Part shown: positions 14,301 through 25,318 of the stretch, piece by piece
How the letters are laid out: each line of letters starts with the position of its first letter
Position numbering within the stretch: the stretch's first letter is position 1
Made by a program: the position numbers and the translations under genes
The notes under the pieces: model-generated
What the model was told of the DNA's origin: nothing
Databases searched by the model: none
Seen by the model: the letters and a program-made list of their open reading frames with translations, nothing else
From: Panagrolaimus kolymaensis
Taxonomy: Eukaryota > Nematoda > Chromadorea > Rhabditida > Panagrolaimidae
Length of the DNA: 64,000 nucleotides
Reading direction: 5' to 3'
NCBI GenBank assembly: GCA_028622995.1
Contig: JAJQJQ010000041.1
Coordinates: 682,001 to 746,000 of the forward strand

Positions 14301-17300
14301 TTCTTTTTTTTCTTATTCGTCTGTCTTTTTTTTACTCAAAATAACTGCCAAAAACATTTTAAAGTTAAGTTAAGAAAAAAAAAGCGAGAAAGTAAAAATA
14401 TATATATACGAAAGCAAAAAAGGGAAGGAAGAAGAAAAGCTATTGATTTGCATATTTTAAAGTATGTAATCGTCGTCGTCGTCTTCAGAAGGATGAAGAA
14501 GAAAAAACTCTTCTTTCGAAAGAAAGATTTTTGAGTGTTGCTTCTTTCAAGTATAGTTTTTTTATTTATGAAATTTTTTAGCTTCTAAAAATTTTTCTCT
14601 TTAATTAAAGCTTGGATTTGAGAGTTTTTTGCGAAAGCTTGGGATAGGAACGATAATTTTGCGATGTTTTTATATTTTTTATTACTCTCACTTTTGAAAT
14701 ATTTGTTAGTTAATAAATTATAGAAATGTTTTTTTTTTTTCAGTAAAGCTCAACTTTAGCAACTTTTGTGGAATTTTATAATTATAAACTTGCATTCGAT
14801 AGTAACCTATAATTTTAAATAATTTTACTTTTAGAATTACTCCCCTTGATTAAAAAACTTTACATTTTAAAACTTATAAACCGACGGCGAACTTTATTAT
14901 TTTTCCATTTTTTAAACTTCTAAATACCATTTTTTCCTAATTTTTGCAATCACAAAAATTTAAAACTAACAAAATTGATAGTAATCTAAAATTTACGATG
15001 TTTTGAACTTTTTATTTACTATCTTTTTTCTTCTTCTTCTTGGTTTATATTAACATATATCACGCTATGATTGTTCTAAATAATTTAAACACACCCAAAC
15101 ATCTAAGCATCATTAAACTAAAAATTAAAGTAATTGAATCTTCTATTTCCTTCCTTCTATTTTTTATTTATTGCATTTAAGCAATTAGTTAAAAAAATTT
15201 CTCTCGATGTTGGCTGCTTTAATCTTAAAATTGTTTTATATTTTTGCTTTTGAAGGCTAAATAAAATATTTTTTCTTCATTTATATTATTTTTTTAATCC
15301 CGCCGCACCCCGAGCGAAGCGAGGGGTGCGGCTGTTTTAGCAATGAGAACGCCCGATCTGCTAACCGAAATTTATGATTTTTTTTATTTCGTGTAATTAT
15401 GTTGATATTAGAGGGCTCTTTAGGGTCAATTTTTCGTCGCATTGACGAATTTTTAAAAAAAATAGAAGGAAGTATAGAAAAAAAGTGCTTAATCACAACA
15501 TTTTAAAAGTTCACAATGTCCCGCTGAGCGTTGCAGCAAAGTTAACGCATATTCTGGCTATAAAAATCGTTTTCTCCACCCTCAATTACCTCTATGAGTA
15601 AGCTAACTTTAAAAAACATCACATAAAAATAGATGTATGCCGCTATGGAAATTTAAATATTTTGATTTAGAGTAAAAATATCATTGGCTAAAGTTCCTTG
15701 TTATACATTTGCTGTGTGGCGTAGGCGTTGAAGGCGGTGATGTTTGGATATTTCTGTCATAGGTTCGAATCCCCACAATTTTTTTTTATTAATTGTTTTA
15801 ATTGAATTGAGACAATTATATCCAAATAATTTTTTATGATTTTTAATAATGTTTTCATTAGAAAATATGCAAATTTTTAATAAAATATTCACAAATTTTA
15901 CTTTTTTTATGAATATTAAGTTTCTTTATTATGAAATTAAAGCGAAATTATTTTTAACGATTTTCAATGAAATTTTTTTTAACTAAGCTTTTGGATCGTA
16001 TATTTTTTTTTCTAAATTTAATTGGATTAGCATACAAAACTTTTAGGTATTCTAAACGCAAAATTTAATTAAAAGTACGCTGACGTTTAGTTTATGAAAA
16101 GAATAAACATAGGGAACTTTTTTTATTATTTTCGGTGAGTTTAATCGAAAAGTAACTTGAATATTTCCTTCTTATTAATTTTTATTGTTCGTTCGTTTTC
16201 GATTACTTTTGGTCGCAGTTCCAGGGCTACTAGGCTTCGCTATTTCCCATACATATTATTATTCTTTTTCTCTCTGTTTTTTTGTATCTTATCTTGAAAT
16301 CTTTTATATTAAAATAGGAAATTCACCTAAAAAATTTGCATAAATTAGAATGAAACTATATTTTGTTTTCCAAGCGCGATGAAATGATTTGGGTAATTTT
16401 CATATACATAAAAAATCAGCAAAACATGGGTTTGCTTGCTGCGCAAATTAAGTGATTTAACTATTGTAAGCTTGCTCGATGACTATAACCTTAACTTTTT
16501 GCGAATTTTTCACAAGCTGGTATAAATTTTTTTTTAATGGTTCAGTTCATTGTTTATTTTGATTCGTGCAAAAAAAAAGTTTTAAAGGCTTACACATGTT
16601 TCAATTTTTAGGATCTCATTATTGAAAATTAAGTGATTAAAATAGACACGAGTGATAAGATTGTTCGGGAAAAGTTTTAATTTTTATAAAAGTCAATACA
16701 ATAACTTTTTGGAAAAGTAATTATTAAAACATAGGCATTAATACGAGTGGCAATTTTGTATTTTTCAATAAAACAAGTAAGATCGCCGACCGGAGGCAGC
16801 GGAGTTTCTAGTAATTATTGTTGCAGACGGCTCAAGAGATTAGTGCACAAGATTACTATGTAAAAAAACAAAAGGCTGTTCAGGAAAAAACTTTTAGACG
16901 GTTGAAGAGATTAAATTTTAATTGATTTGGCTTTTAGACGGCTAATGAGATTAAATTTTTTTTATTGATTTCAATAAATTATTTTATATGTTACACTGAA
17001 ACAAACAGCCGCAGCACCGTCTTCGATTGTTATTACCCAACTTCTTTACCAACTATTTAATATTGAAAAATTTTTTTAAAAATGTTAAAAATTAAAAATT
17101 TTGTTTTATTCTTGATTAGATAAGATGTAAAAGCAACTCGTATATTCGCAAGATTATTGATGAAAAAAATGTTTTGGTGAAAATTGAAAAAAATAATAAT
17201 TATAAGGTCAATTACAAAATAAAATTTTTAGTTTTTTTTTCCAATTTTCTATTGTTTTCTGAAACAAAGCATGTTTGAAAAAAGGTATTTTAAGCAAAAA

Positions 17301-20300
17301 ATTTAAATATAACTAATTGTCGGACCAAAAATTTTTTTACTGTTAAAAATCGAAGACGGTGCTGCGGCTGTTTGTTTCAGTGTAACATATAAAATAATTT
17401 ATTGAAATCAATAAAAAAAATTTAATCTCATTAGCCGTCTAAAAGCCAAATCAATTAAAATTTAATCTCTTCAACCGTCTAAAAGTTTTTTCCTGAACAG
17501 CCTTTTGTTTTTTTACATAGTAATCTTGTGCACTAATTTCTGTACACTTCGAAATTTAACACTTTAAAAAAGCCAAAAGCGGCAAAAAAAAAATGCGCAT
17601 ACTTGAAACAGAAAATTTATTTCATTTTTTTTTTGCATATTTGTTTTTTTTCTTTCTTTGTTATTATTTTATTTTACTTTACTGTCCGTCATCACTCTTC
17701 TTTTTTTTTGGTGAGCCGCTTTTCACCGACGGCGGCTTTGGTTCCCAAAAAAAGTCTTCTTTTTTTTCGTGGATGCCATCGGTAGCTTTTTTTCACCAAC
17801 AAATAAAAGCTTTTTCCATCAAAGGTTGGAGGTTGTTGGCAGTGACAATGACGTCGTCTTCCTTCTCCTTCCTATACTTTTTCTTTTTCCCGTCCATCGA
17901 TAAATAAATGTTTTGGAATGCCAAAAAAATAAATAAATAAAATACTTTTTTTCTTTGTTTGACATACTTTTTTATTTCATTTCTTCTTTTTTCTTCGGAT
18001 GTTACTCTTTTTTTCATCACTCGTCGTCGTCGCTTGCTACTTACTTTCTACCAAAAAAATCCATTCCTTTGCTTTTTTAAATGGACTCTCTCTGTCTCCT
18101 GTTTTTCGATGTCGAAAGAAAAAAAAGTGGCAAAAAAAAATCCGTCATTTTTATGTACATTTTTTTTGGTGGCAGTACTTTAGTTTTAAAAAAGCTTATA
18201 CATACTTTTTTTCATGTTTCTTCCTTCTCCTGTCCTTTTTTGGTTGTCGAAGAAAAAAGCATAAAAAAAGAGGGACTCTGTGTTTTTGCTTTTTCATGTG
18301 TGTTTGTTGTTGAAAATCAATTGCTTTAAAGGAATGTGCCACAAAAGCAAAAGCATGCAGCCAAAAAATAAAAAGAGGGAGCGAAAATGAAACTTTTTTT
18401 CTTTTTACTTTTTTTGGCACGCGCACGAGCTAAAAAAAATGGTGGTGGTGGCGCCATTGAAGCCAGCCACCAAATAACCTCAGCTTCAGCATTTTAAACT
18501 TTATTTTTTTTCGGGTCGAATACTTTATTTGTTTTGAAAATTTTCTGCCATTTTTTTTACCATTTTTTTATGACTCAATTAAAAATTTTGATTTTTGCAG
18601 ATCGAACTCCCATGGCTGATAATAATGCTAAAGCCACGGAGGCACCAATGACGACTTCAACTCCACCAACCACTCCAAGCGACGGCACCAAAGAGGCGGC
18701 CGCCACCACTTCACCAACTGACGAAAGGGCATTTGTTGAAGAATTTAAAGAAGTTGTAGCAGATAAAATAGAAAAGGTGATTCAAACAGCTGAAGCATTT
18801 GCAGAAGAATTATTTGGTAAAAATGATGATGATTGGGCCACGACCACACCAGAAACAACAACTTCGGGAATGGCTCAGCATCAACCATCAGCGGATGATC
18901 CATTTTTTGGCGTGGATCAATCAGAAGAACCCGGAATAGCTGAAGTTCCTGAAGTTCATTTAACTGAATATGAAAATACTCATGAACACCATGAACATCA
19001 TGAGCATACAAAGGCAGAGGATGAAACCCCAGTGGGCGATGTAGCTGGCGAAGATCAAAATAATGAGACTAAAACTGAAGAACATCAGCCGCCAACAGGA
19101 GATGAAACTACTGCAGCAGCAACTGCAGATCAGCAATATTATGATTACAACGCCGCTTATGGATATGATCAAAATTATGCTAATTATGATCCAAATCAAG
19201 CAGGACATGGTAAGTAAAGTTTTATAAAAATCCTATGAAATTTAAACACTTTTTTCAAAAAAAAAATTGAGACATTATTTTTTTGTATTGAATGGATATC
19301 AAAAAAATTGCCATAATGACAAATAAATTAGATATTTATAATTTTTAGATCCCAATGCAGCTGCTTATGACCCTGCAGCTTATAATTATGACCAATCCGC
19401 TTATAATTACGATCAAACAACCGCTGGAGCATATGATTATTCTCAATATGGTTATGATCAAACCACTGGAGCGGTATATAGTCAAGCAGATTACCCTGGA
19501 TATGATGCCAGTAATGCGTATGCAGGATATGACCAAAATGATCCAAGTTATGCAGCGGCAGCTGCAGATCCAACAACTGATTACTCTTCATATTCACAAC
19601 AAGGTGGAGATGTTGCCCAAACAGCAGATTATGATTATAGTGCTTATGGACAAACAACGGCAGCGGCAGCAGCTTATAATCCATTTGCAGCTGCTGGAAC
19701 TGATTCCACTACAGCTGCAGGCTATGATTATGGAACAACAGACCCATCAGCAGCGGCGGCAGCTACTAGTGGTTATGTCGACCCAGCTAATGCTGCAACA
19801 GATTATTCATATAATCAAGGAAGTTATTATGACACTACCCAATATGGCGGAGAATATCAATATGGTGACAATACTGCTGCCACCGATTATAGTCAATATG
19901 GATATCCAGCTGAAACTCATACAGCTGATACATCTACAGCTACAACCGAAACCACTCCAGCATATTCTGCTCCTGAACCCCCAACTTTCAGCCAACAACA
20001 ACCTATTCTTCCGCCAATGAGACCACAAGCTCATGATCCATATTCATGGGATTCTCATGAACATCATCATACTGCCCCAGTTGCACCAACAAGACCTGCA
20101 CCGCCACCTATTTCAGCTTCAGGTGAAAAAATGCAAAGTCCATCGTCGCAAGAATCTTTACAAAATGTTCATAAAGCTCCACCACCTCCAAGACCCACTC
20201 CACCAACACCCGAAACCACTCATAAACCATCGAGGCCTCCTCCACCATCACCCCAACCAGCAAGACCTCCACCTCCAGTTGCTAAAGTTGCTCCTCCACC

Positions 20301-23300
20301 ACCACAAAGCAGGCGACATGAATCCGAAGAGGAAGAAGAAGATCCATGGGCGAGATTTAATAAAATGTCGGAAAAAGTTTCATCCGTTGTTAAAACAAGC
20401 GAAGAAAAGATAAAAGAAATAAGTGGAAAATCTGCAGCAAATGAAATAAAAGATGAAAGTTATTTATCTAATATTGGAGGTTCACAGGGAATGATGTCAC
20501 CAGCAGTGATGAGACAAATGCAACAATTGGAAGAGGAAAAGAAAAAAGCTAAAGCAGATAAAAAGAGAGCCAAACATTTGAAGCGACCTCAATCGCCTGA
20601 AGTAACCCAGAAGCAAGAAGAAGATATGGATAGAGCAGCCCAAGAATTAGCGGCCAGAATTGTTGCTAAACGAGCTCATGATCTTGAAGGATGGCAACCT
20701 CCAGGTGCGGCATTACAACCTCAACCTCCTCCATTTCCTCCGCCTCCCACTGCGGCATTGGAAGCTGCAGCGGCAGCGGCGGTAATGTCTTCTCCAGAAT
20801 CTGAAAAGTCCAAAGAAGAAGAAGATGAATCACCAAAAGTTGAAGAAAAAAAAGAGTAATATTTAATTTTCCCTAAAAATAAAATTAATCCCAAAATAAA
20901 ATTATTATTTTTTCAGTGAACCTCAAAAAATGGAAATTCCAAGTAATTGGGCAGGATTTGGTGAATCAGGAGATTTTTCAAACGCAAATTTACCAACTTC
21001 TGATAGTGATTTTTTTACGTTGCATTTAAAAGAAGTTCCTCCAGCACCCACCGAAGATCCATTTGCTCCACCTAAATCTCTTGATCCTTTTGCGCCATCA
21101 AATGGAGGAGATGTAAGTTAAATATTTAGTTTGTGAGATTCCGAAATTTAGCATATTGTTATTTTGGAATTTTTATTTTTCCCAGCTATTTTTACTAAAT
21201 TTTTTTGGTGCCGTTTTATTTGATCAATTAATTTTCAGGATTTTGATCCATTTGATATTCGACCAGCAGAAGACATAGTCGCTCAAGCGAAAGAGCGTGC
21301 AAATTTAATTGCCCAGAGAGAAGATGACCAAGAAATAGATTATCTCCACCCATCTTCGACTGGAAGTTCTCCAACCCCTGAAGGTGGTTCACCGGTATCT
21401 TCTCGACCCGTGGGTTTCGAAGATGAATTTAAACCACCTGGAGAGGATTTGCCCACGCCTCTCTATGATGAAGATGATTCAGAACCTTTAACAGAATTCC
21501 CTAAAAAATTCACGGGAGAAGGATGGGATTTAATGATTCGATATCCACCAAAGAAAAAAATTATGGCTGATCGTTATTGGAAGCCATGCTTCGTTAGAAT
21601 CAAAGGAAATATGTTATATATATTTAATTCAAAAACTGATGATCGACCTATGCAAGAAATAATGTTGCAACCTACTTATTCCCTCAGTGATGCCACTTTA
21701 CAAGCATACGATGTATATGGAAAAATTCATACAGTTAAATTACAATATGTTCAATATAAAGAAAGGATTGGAATTCGATCAGGGCAAATTGCGAGACTCG
21801 TGGAAGGCCACATCACGAAATATGGAATGCCCATTGAACACGCGGCTCAAGTAACAATTTTATCTAAATTTGGTTGCTTAAATTCTGATGATCTTGGAAC
21901 TTTTATAAATGCAATCGAAGATTTTCTATTTATTTCAAAAATTGCGCGAGAAGTTGTGCCTCAATATAAACAAGATGAAGTTCAAATTCATTGTTATGAT
22001 GAATATCAAGCTTATGTGGATAAGGATGGTTTTGTATCTCAACAACAAGCCAGAGTTCGAATGTTTTGTCTTGCATTTATTTCGGGTTCGCCCTTCCTTG
22101 AAATAGGCTTGAATGATCGACGAAGGCAAGGAAAAGAAATAGTTCGACGTAAAGATATTTTACCGATGTACACTGAGAGATGGATAAGATTTGAAAATCT
22201 TGATTTCCATTGCACCGTTGATAAAAAAGCTTTCGAAGAAGAACAACTTTTAAAATTATCTCCACCTGATGGAGTTTTTATTGAAATTTGTCGATTCCGT
22301 GTGCGGCCACCAAAAAATCGTGAAAAACCTTTAATTGTTAAATCAATTATGAAAATAGCTGGAAGTAAAATTGAAATTCGAATAGATGCCATGGTTGCGG
22401 CTCATACTCAGCGAGCTAAAGGCACAAATGAATCTTTGAGAACCATACCTTGCGAGGATATCGTAATTCGATTTCCAATTCCCGAAGCATGGATATATAT
22501 TTTCCGAGAAGAACGACACTGGGGTGTGGGAAGTGTCCATTCCAAAACTCGTCGACCAGGCAAAGTTAAAAATCTCAAAGATCGAATTATGGGCGCCGTT
22601 CAACAAACAGAAAATACTTTAATCGAAGTTGCAATAGGCGAAGCTAAATATGAACATGTTTATCGATCCTTGGTTTGGAGAATTCCTCGACTTCCCGAAA
22701 AACATCATGCCGCATATAAAGTTCATCTCCTCAAATGCCGATTTGATTTATCAAGTTTTGATTTAATGCCTGAATCATTTTTACCTACTTGCGATGTGGA
22801 ATTTACTATGCCCCTCGCAACTATTAGTAACACCGTTGTTCGATCTGTGAGTGTTGAACAACATGAAGATAGTGACCGAGTGGAAAAATTTGTTCGTTAT
22901 GTTGCAAAATGCAAATATCAAGTAAGTTAAAGAAATATAAGGAAAAAATTATTTTTAAGATTATAAAAATTAAAACTTCAATTGTGAATGATAGTAACAC
23001 ATTTCTGCAAAATATTATTAGAAAACGATTACTGTCTTTAGAGATAGTAACAAATTTCTATAAATTATTGTCAAAAAAATGTTTACTATCTTTAATGATA
23101 GCAATCTTGTACAATTTTTTAGAGAAATAAAACTAAAGTTTACAAATGATTGTTAATTTTCAACAATTATTTTTTTAGCTCGAAGTCGATTATGTTCAAT
23201 GCAACGATCTCGATAATGATGCAATATTCGATGCTCATGTAATTGACCCTGAAGCAGTGATGAGCAAACAACCCGATCAACATAAACCATTATTTAATCC

Positions 23301-23576
23301 TGAAGAAGTTGATAAACAACATGGAGGGTTAGTTTCAATTAAATTTTGCATTACCGAACCTTTTTTTTGAAAAAGCATACGATTAATTTTTTTCTTTTTG
23401 GATGACACTAAAAAATTTGCATAATTCAAGAACTATGTTTTAGTTATGGAATAGAATTTAATGAATTCGAAATGGGAAATCAAAATCGAAAACGAAATGA
23501 TTCAAGCAGCGATGATGAACCCGAAAAACGTCCAGTTTCCATAATTGAAATCAATATGAAAGGCTACGGCTATTAA
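11362..23576 (+). CDS. unc-41: Stonin / UNC-41 synaptic-vesicle endocytic adaptor
   Basis: Eight in-phase exons (11362-11524, 12833-13741, 18601-19209, 19349-20855, 20917-21112, 21239-22921, 23179-23327, 23444-23576) encode about 1,782 aa. The C-terminal part has the stonin architecture: a stonin-homology region from about 21510 (WDLMIRYPPKKK) followed by a mu-homology domain from about 22040 to 22920. Upstream are DPF motifs (EDPFAP, LDPFAP, FDPFDI; 21050-21260), the class that binds the AP-2 alpha ear. There is a proline-rich segment (20090-20310), a charged coiled region, an NPF (about 19680), and a long Tyr/Ala/Gln-rich low-complexity segment in the fourth exon. Stonins recruit synaptotagmin to AP-2/clathrin pits at synapses. 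ATG 11362 was chosen because it follows an acceptor and stays in phase; a short out-of-frame ATG reading frame starts at 11345. An internal ATG at 18612 could start a shorter isoform. Confidence 0.9.
15713..15777 (+). other. tRNA-like segment inside repeat copy A (Pol III-type boxes)
   Basis: TGGCGTAGGCG at 15717-15727 fits an A box, and GGTTCGAATCC at 15762-15772 is a perfect B box about 35 nt later. The outer ends TGTGTGG and CCCCACA pair at six of seven positions. The T stem and anticodon arm do not fold well, so this is a tRNA-derived or SINE-like promoter remnant and not a functional tRNA. The same segment is at 37420-37484 (minus) in copy B. Confidence 0.55.
16841..17535. repeat. Internal foldback of repeat copy A (~188-bp inverted arms)
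   Basis: Arm 16841-17028 is the reverse complement of 17348-17535, with a 319-bp AT-rich spacer. The arms begin TAGTGCACAAGATTACTATG and end in CGTCTTCGATT. Each arm carries two copies of a roughly 40-bp unit built on TTTTAGACGG...GAGATTAAAT; copy B has only one such unit per arm. The arrangement could extrude a cruciform or be transcribed into a long hairpin RNA. Confidence 0.8.
17540..18600. other. Remainder of unc-41 long intron
   Basis: This T-rich intron sequence sits between repeat copy A and the acceptor at 18600. It has many short frames from poly-T and poly-A tracts but nothing that looks coding. The other intron segment, 13742-15296, is similar: homopolymers and TC-rich tracts only. 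Confidence 0.5.
22985..23105. repeat. Tandem pair of the AGTAAC repeat unit (unc-41 intron)
   Basis: Two adjacent units begin GATAGTAACA (near 22990 and 23045) and end with GATTACTGTC or GTTTACTATC, each about 50 bp, inside the intron 22922-23178. The inner AATATTATTAGAAAAC resembles the units at 25712 and 24400. Confidence 0.55.
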
Positions 23577-23601
23577 TTAATTAAATAAAAAAAAGCAAAT
23601 A

Positions 23602-23986
23602 CACTGAGAAAAATTTTGCTTGTCACACTTTTGGTGTGACAAGGAAAATAAATATATGGTGATTGGCCCAATAAATTTTGTAAGGTTTAATTTTCCTGAT
23701 TTTAGTTTCTCTACAATGCGTTCTCAACAGTTTTATTAATTTGTGATTGGAAAAAAAAAAGTTGTCAAAATTTTGTCACACAGGTGTGACGTGTTGTACA
23801 ACATTTTTTTTGCTTAAAAAATTCATAACTTTTTTGAAAAACATTTTTTTTGAAATCTGTTGAGTAGGCATCGTAGATAATTATGAGGAGCAATTTTTTA
23901 GAAGAAAAAATTTTATCGGGCCAACCACCGTATATTTATTTTGCTTGTCACACCAAAAGTGTGACATTTTTCGATTTTTCTCAGTG
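23602..23986. mobile_element. 385-bp MITE with terminal inverted repeats and TA target site
   Basis: The left end CACTGAGAAAAAT (23602) and right end ATTTTTCTCAGTG (ending 23986) are inverted repeats, each flanked by TA (23600-23601, 23987-23988). Just inside each end is a palindromic GTCACAC...GTGTGAC hairpin, and the two hairpins are reverse complements of each other. There is no coding capacity. It sits immediately 3' of unc-41. A TA duplication suggests mobilisation by a Tc1/mariner-like or related transposase. Confidence 0.85.
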
Positions 23987-23988
23987 TA

Positions 23989-25318
23989 AAGCTCAAAAAA
24001 ATAATAATCCAAAATAATAATAATAATTTGAATAATTTATTTAAGTTTTTAACTTATTTTAAATTTCTATAAGCAGCAGCAGCAATATTTATTGTATGGC
24101 ACTTTTTTTTTCAATTTCCTTTAGCAATTAAATATTTTAAATTTCCGCTTTAATTTATTTTTTAATAATTTGCCTTTTATTTTTAAAAAAAAGTAAAAAT
24201 TAAAATTAAAAAAAATAATAAATGCAATTATAAATTCTTTAAAGAATATTTTTATGTAATAATTTATTTTACTGATTTATTATTATTGTTATTTAATGTC
24301 AATAAAAAAATTAACAAAAATGTAAAAAAATTGTGATAGTAATACATTTATGACAATTATCTTTAAAAAAAAGATTACTAGTTTGAGTGATAGTAACACA
24401 TATTTTTAAAATAGTTACAAAAAATGATTACTTCCTTGTTTGTATCAAATTTGGAAGTTAAAAATGGTATTTAAAAAACTTTATTAATCACTTTAAAATA
24501 TTTTTATTATTTGAAAACAACAATCATAGGACAAATTTATAAATTTAAAAAATACGATTAAACAATTATAATCAACAAAAAATGGATATTTTTAATTTAT
24601 TTTTTATTTAAAAAGAAGAAACACATTACAAATAAATAAATAAATAAACATAAATAAATAAATAGTTAGAAGGAGAAGGAATAGGAGGATGCCAAGGAGG
24701 AGGATAGACAGAAGGGAAATGAATGAAATATTACATTCCTGAAAAATATAAAAACCATTTTTATCAATCCAAAAAAAATATTTACTTACTTAACAAAAAA
24801 ATTATTTTTATTTTAAATAGGAAGAGAAGAAAATTGGGTAAACATCGTATGAGAGAGAAAAAAAATTGTCTTTGAGAATATATAGATTATTCCATGAGTC
24901 CTGAAAATAATTTTCCTCTGACTAATGTAAAAAAAAATTTTTTGAACTAAAATTTAAAACAAAAAAAAAACTAAGGAAACGAAAAATTTTAATTATTTGT
25001 TTAACTTAAAATTATAAAAAATTATAAAATAAAATGTTTATCATTTTCCAAAAAATTGTTTTATTGTTACTAAACAAAAAAATCTGAGTTTTTTGGTCTC
25101 TCAACGATTCCAGAGCAGAAAATTTTGGTTTTGCCACGAAAAATAAAATGCTGATTTTCTTCATACGATGTTTACACAAATAATAAAAAATAAGGAAAAA
25201 CTAAATAATAAAATTTCAACGAAATACAATTAATTAACTCAAAGAAAAAAACTTAAAAAAATTCGAACACAAAAAATCAAAAGAAAAAAAAGAAGAATTA
25301 AATAATAATTAATTAATT
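23989..25318. other. Convergent 3' intergenic region
   Basis: This gap separates the convergent unc-41 and G-alpha genes. It holds AT-rich sequence, TAAATAAA tracts near 24630-24660 and a dimer of the AGTAAC repeat at 24335-24435. No gene or RNA was seen. Confidence 0.5.

Larger units (their letters stand above)
15297..17539 (+). mobile_element. 2.2-kb repeat element, copy A (in unc-41 intron)
   Basis: This 2.24-kb block lies in the unc-41 intron 13742-18600 and recurs almost base for base, in reverse orientation, at 35738-37900. Its left end is a GC-rich hairpin (15304-15332, arms CCGCACCCC/GGGGTGCGG). It contains a tRNA-like segment at 15713-15777 and, toward the right end, an internal foldback (16841-17535) with arms of about 188 bp. 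There is no long ORF, transposase or reverse transcriptase, so it is non-autonomous. The shared ends are ATCCCGCCGC on the left and GTGCACTAATTT on the right; no convincing target duplication is visible. The class is unknown. Confidence 0.8.

Noticed and set aside
15701..15892. 63- and 71-codon frames in the 2.2-kb repeats, identical in both copies
   Set aside because: They overlap the tRNA-like segment and hairpin; identity simply reflects the near-identical repeats, with no domain or start context.
15297..17539. Helitron (hairpin near one end)
   Set aside because: The bases beyond the hairpin do not give the expected CTRR end, no TC start is seen at the other side, and no insertion between A and T is evident.
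18960..20413. Long antisense and alternate-frame ORFs across unc-41 exons
   Set aside because: Composition is a frame-shifted image of the Tyr/Ala/Gln/Pro-rich coding sequence.
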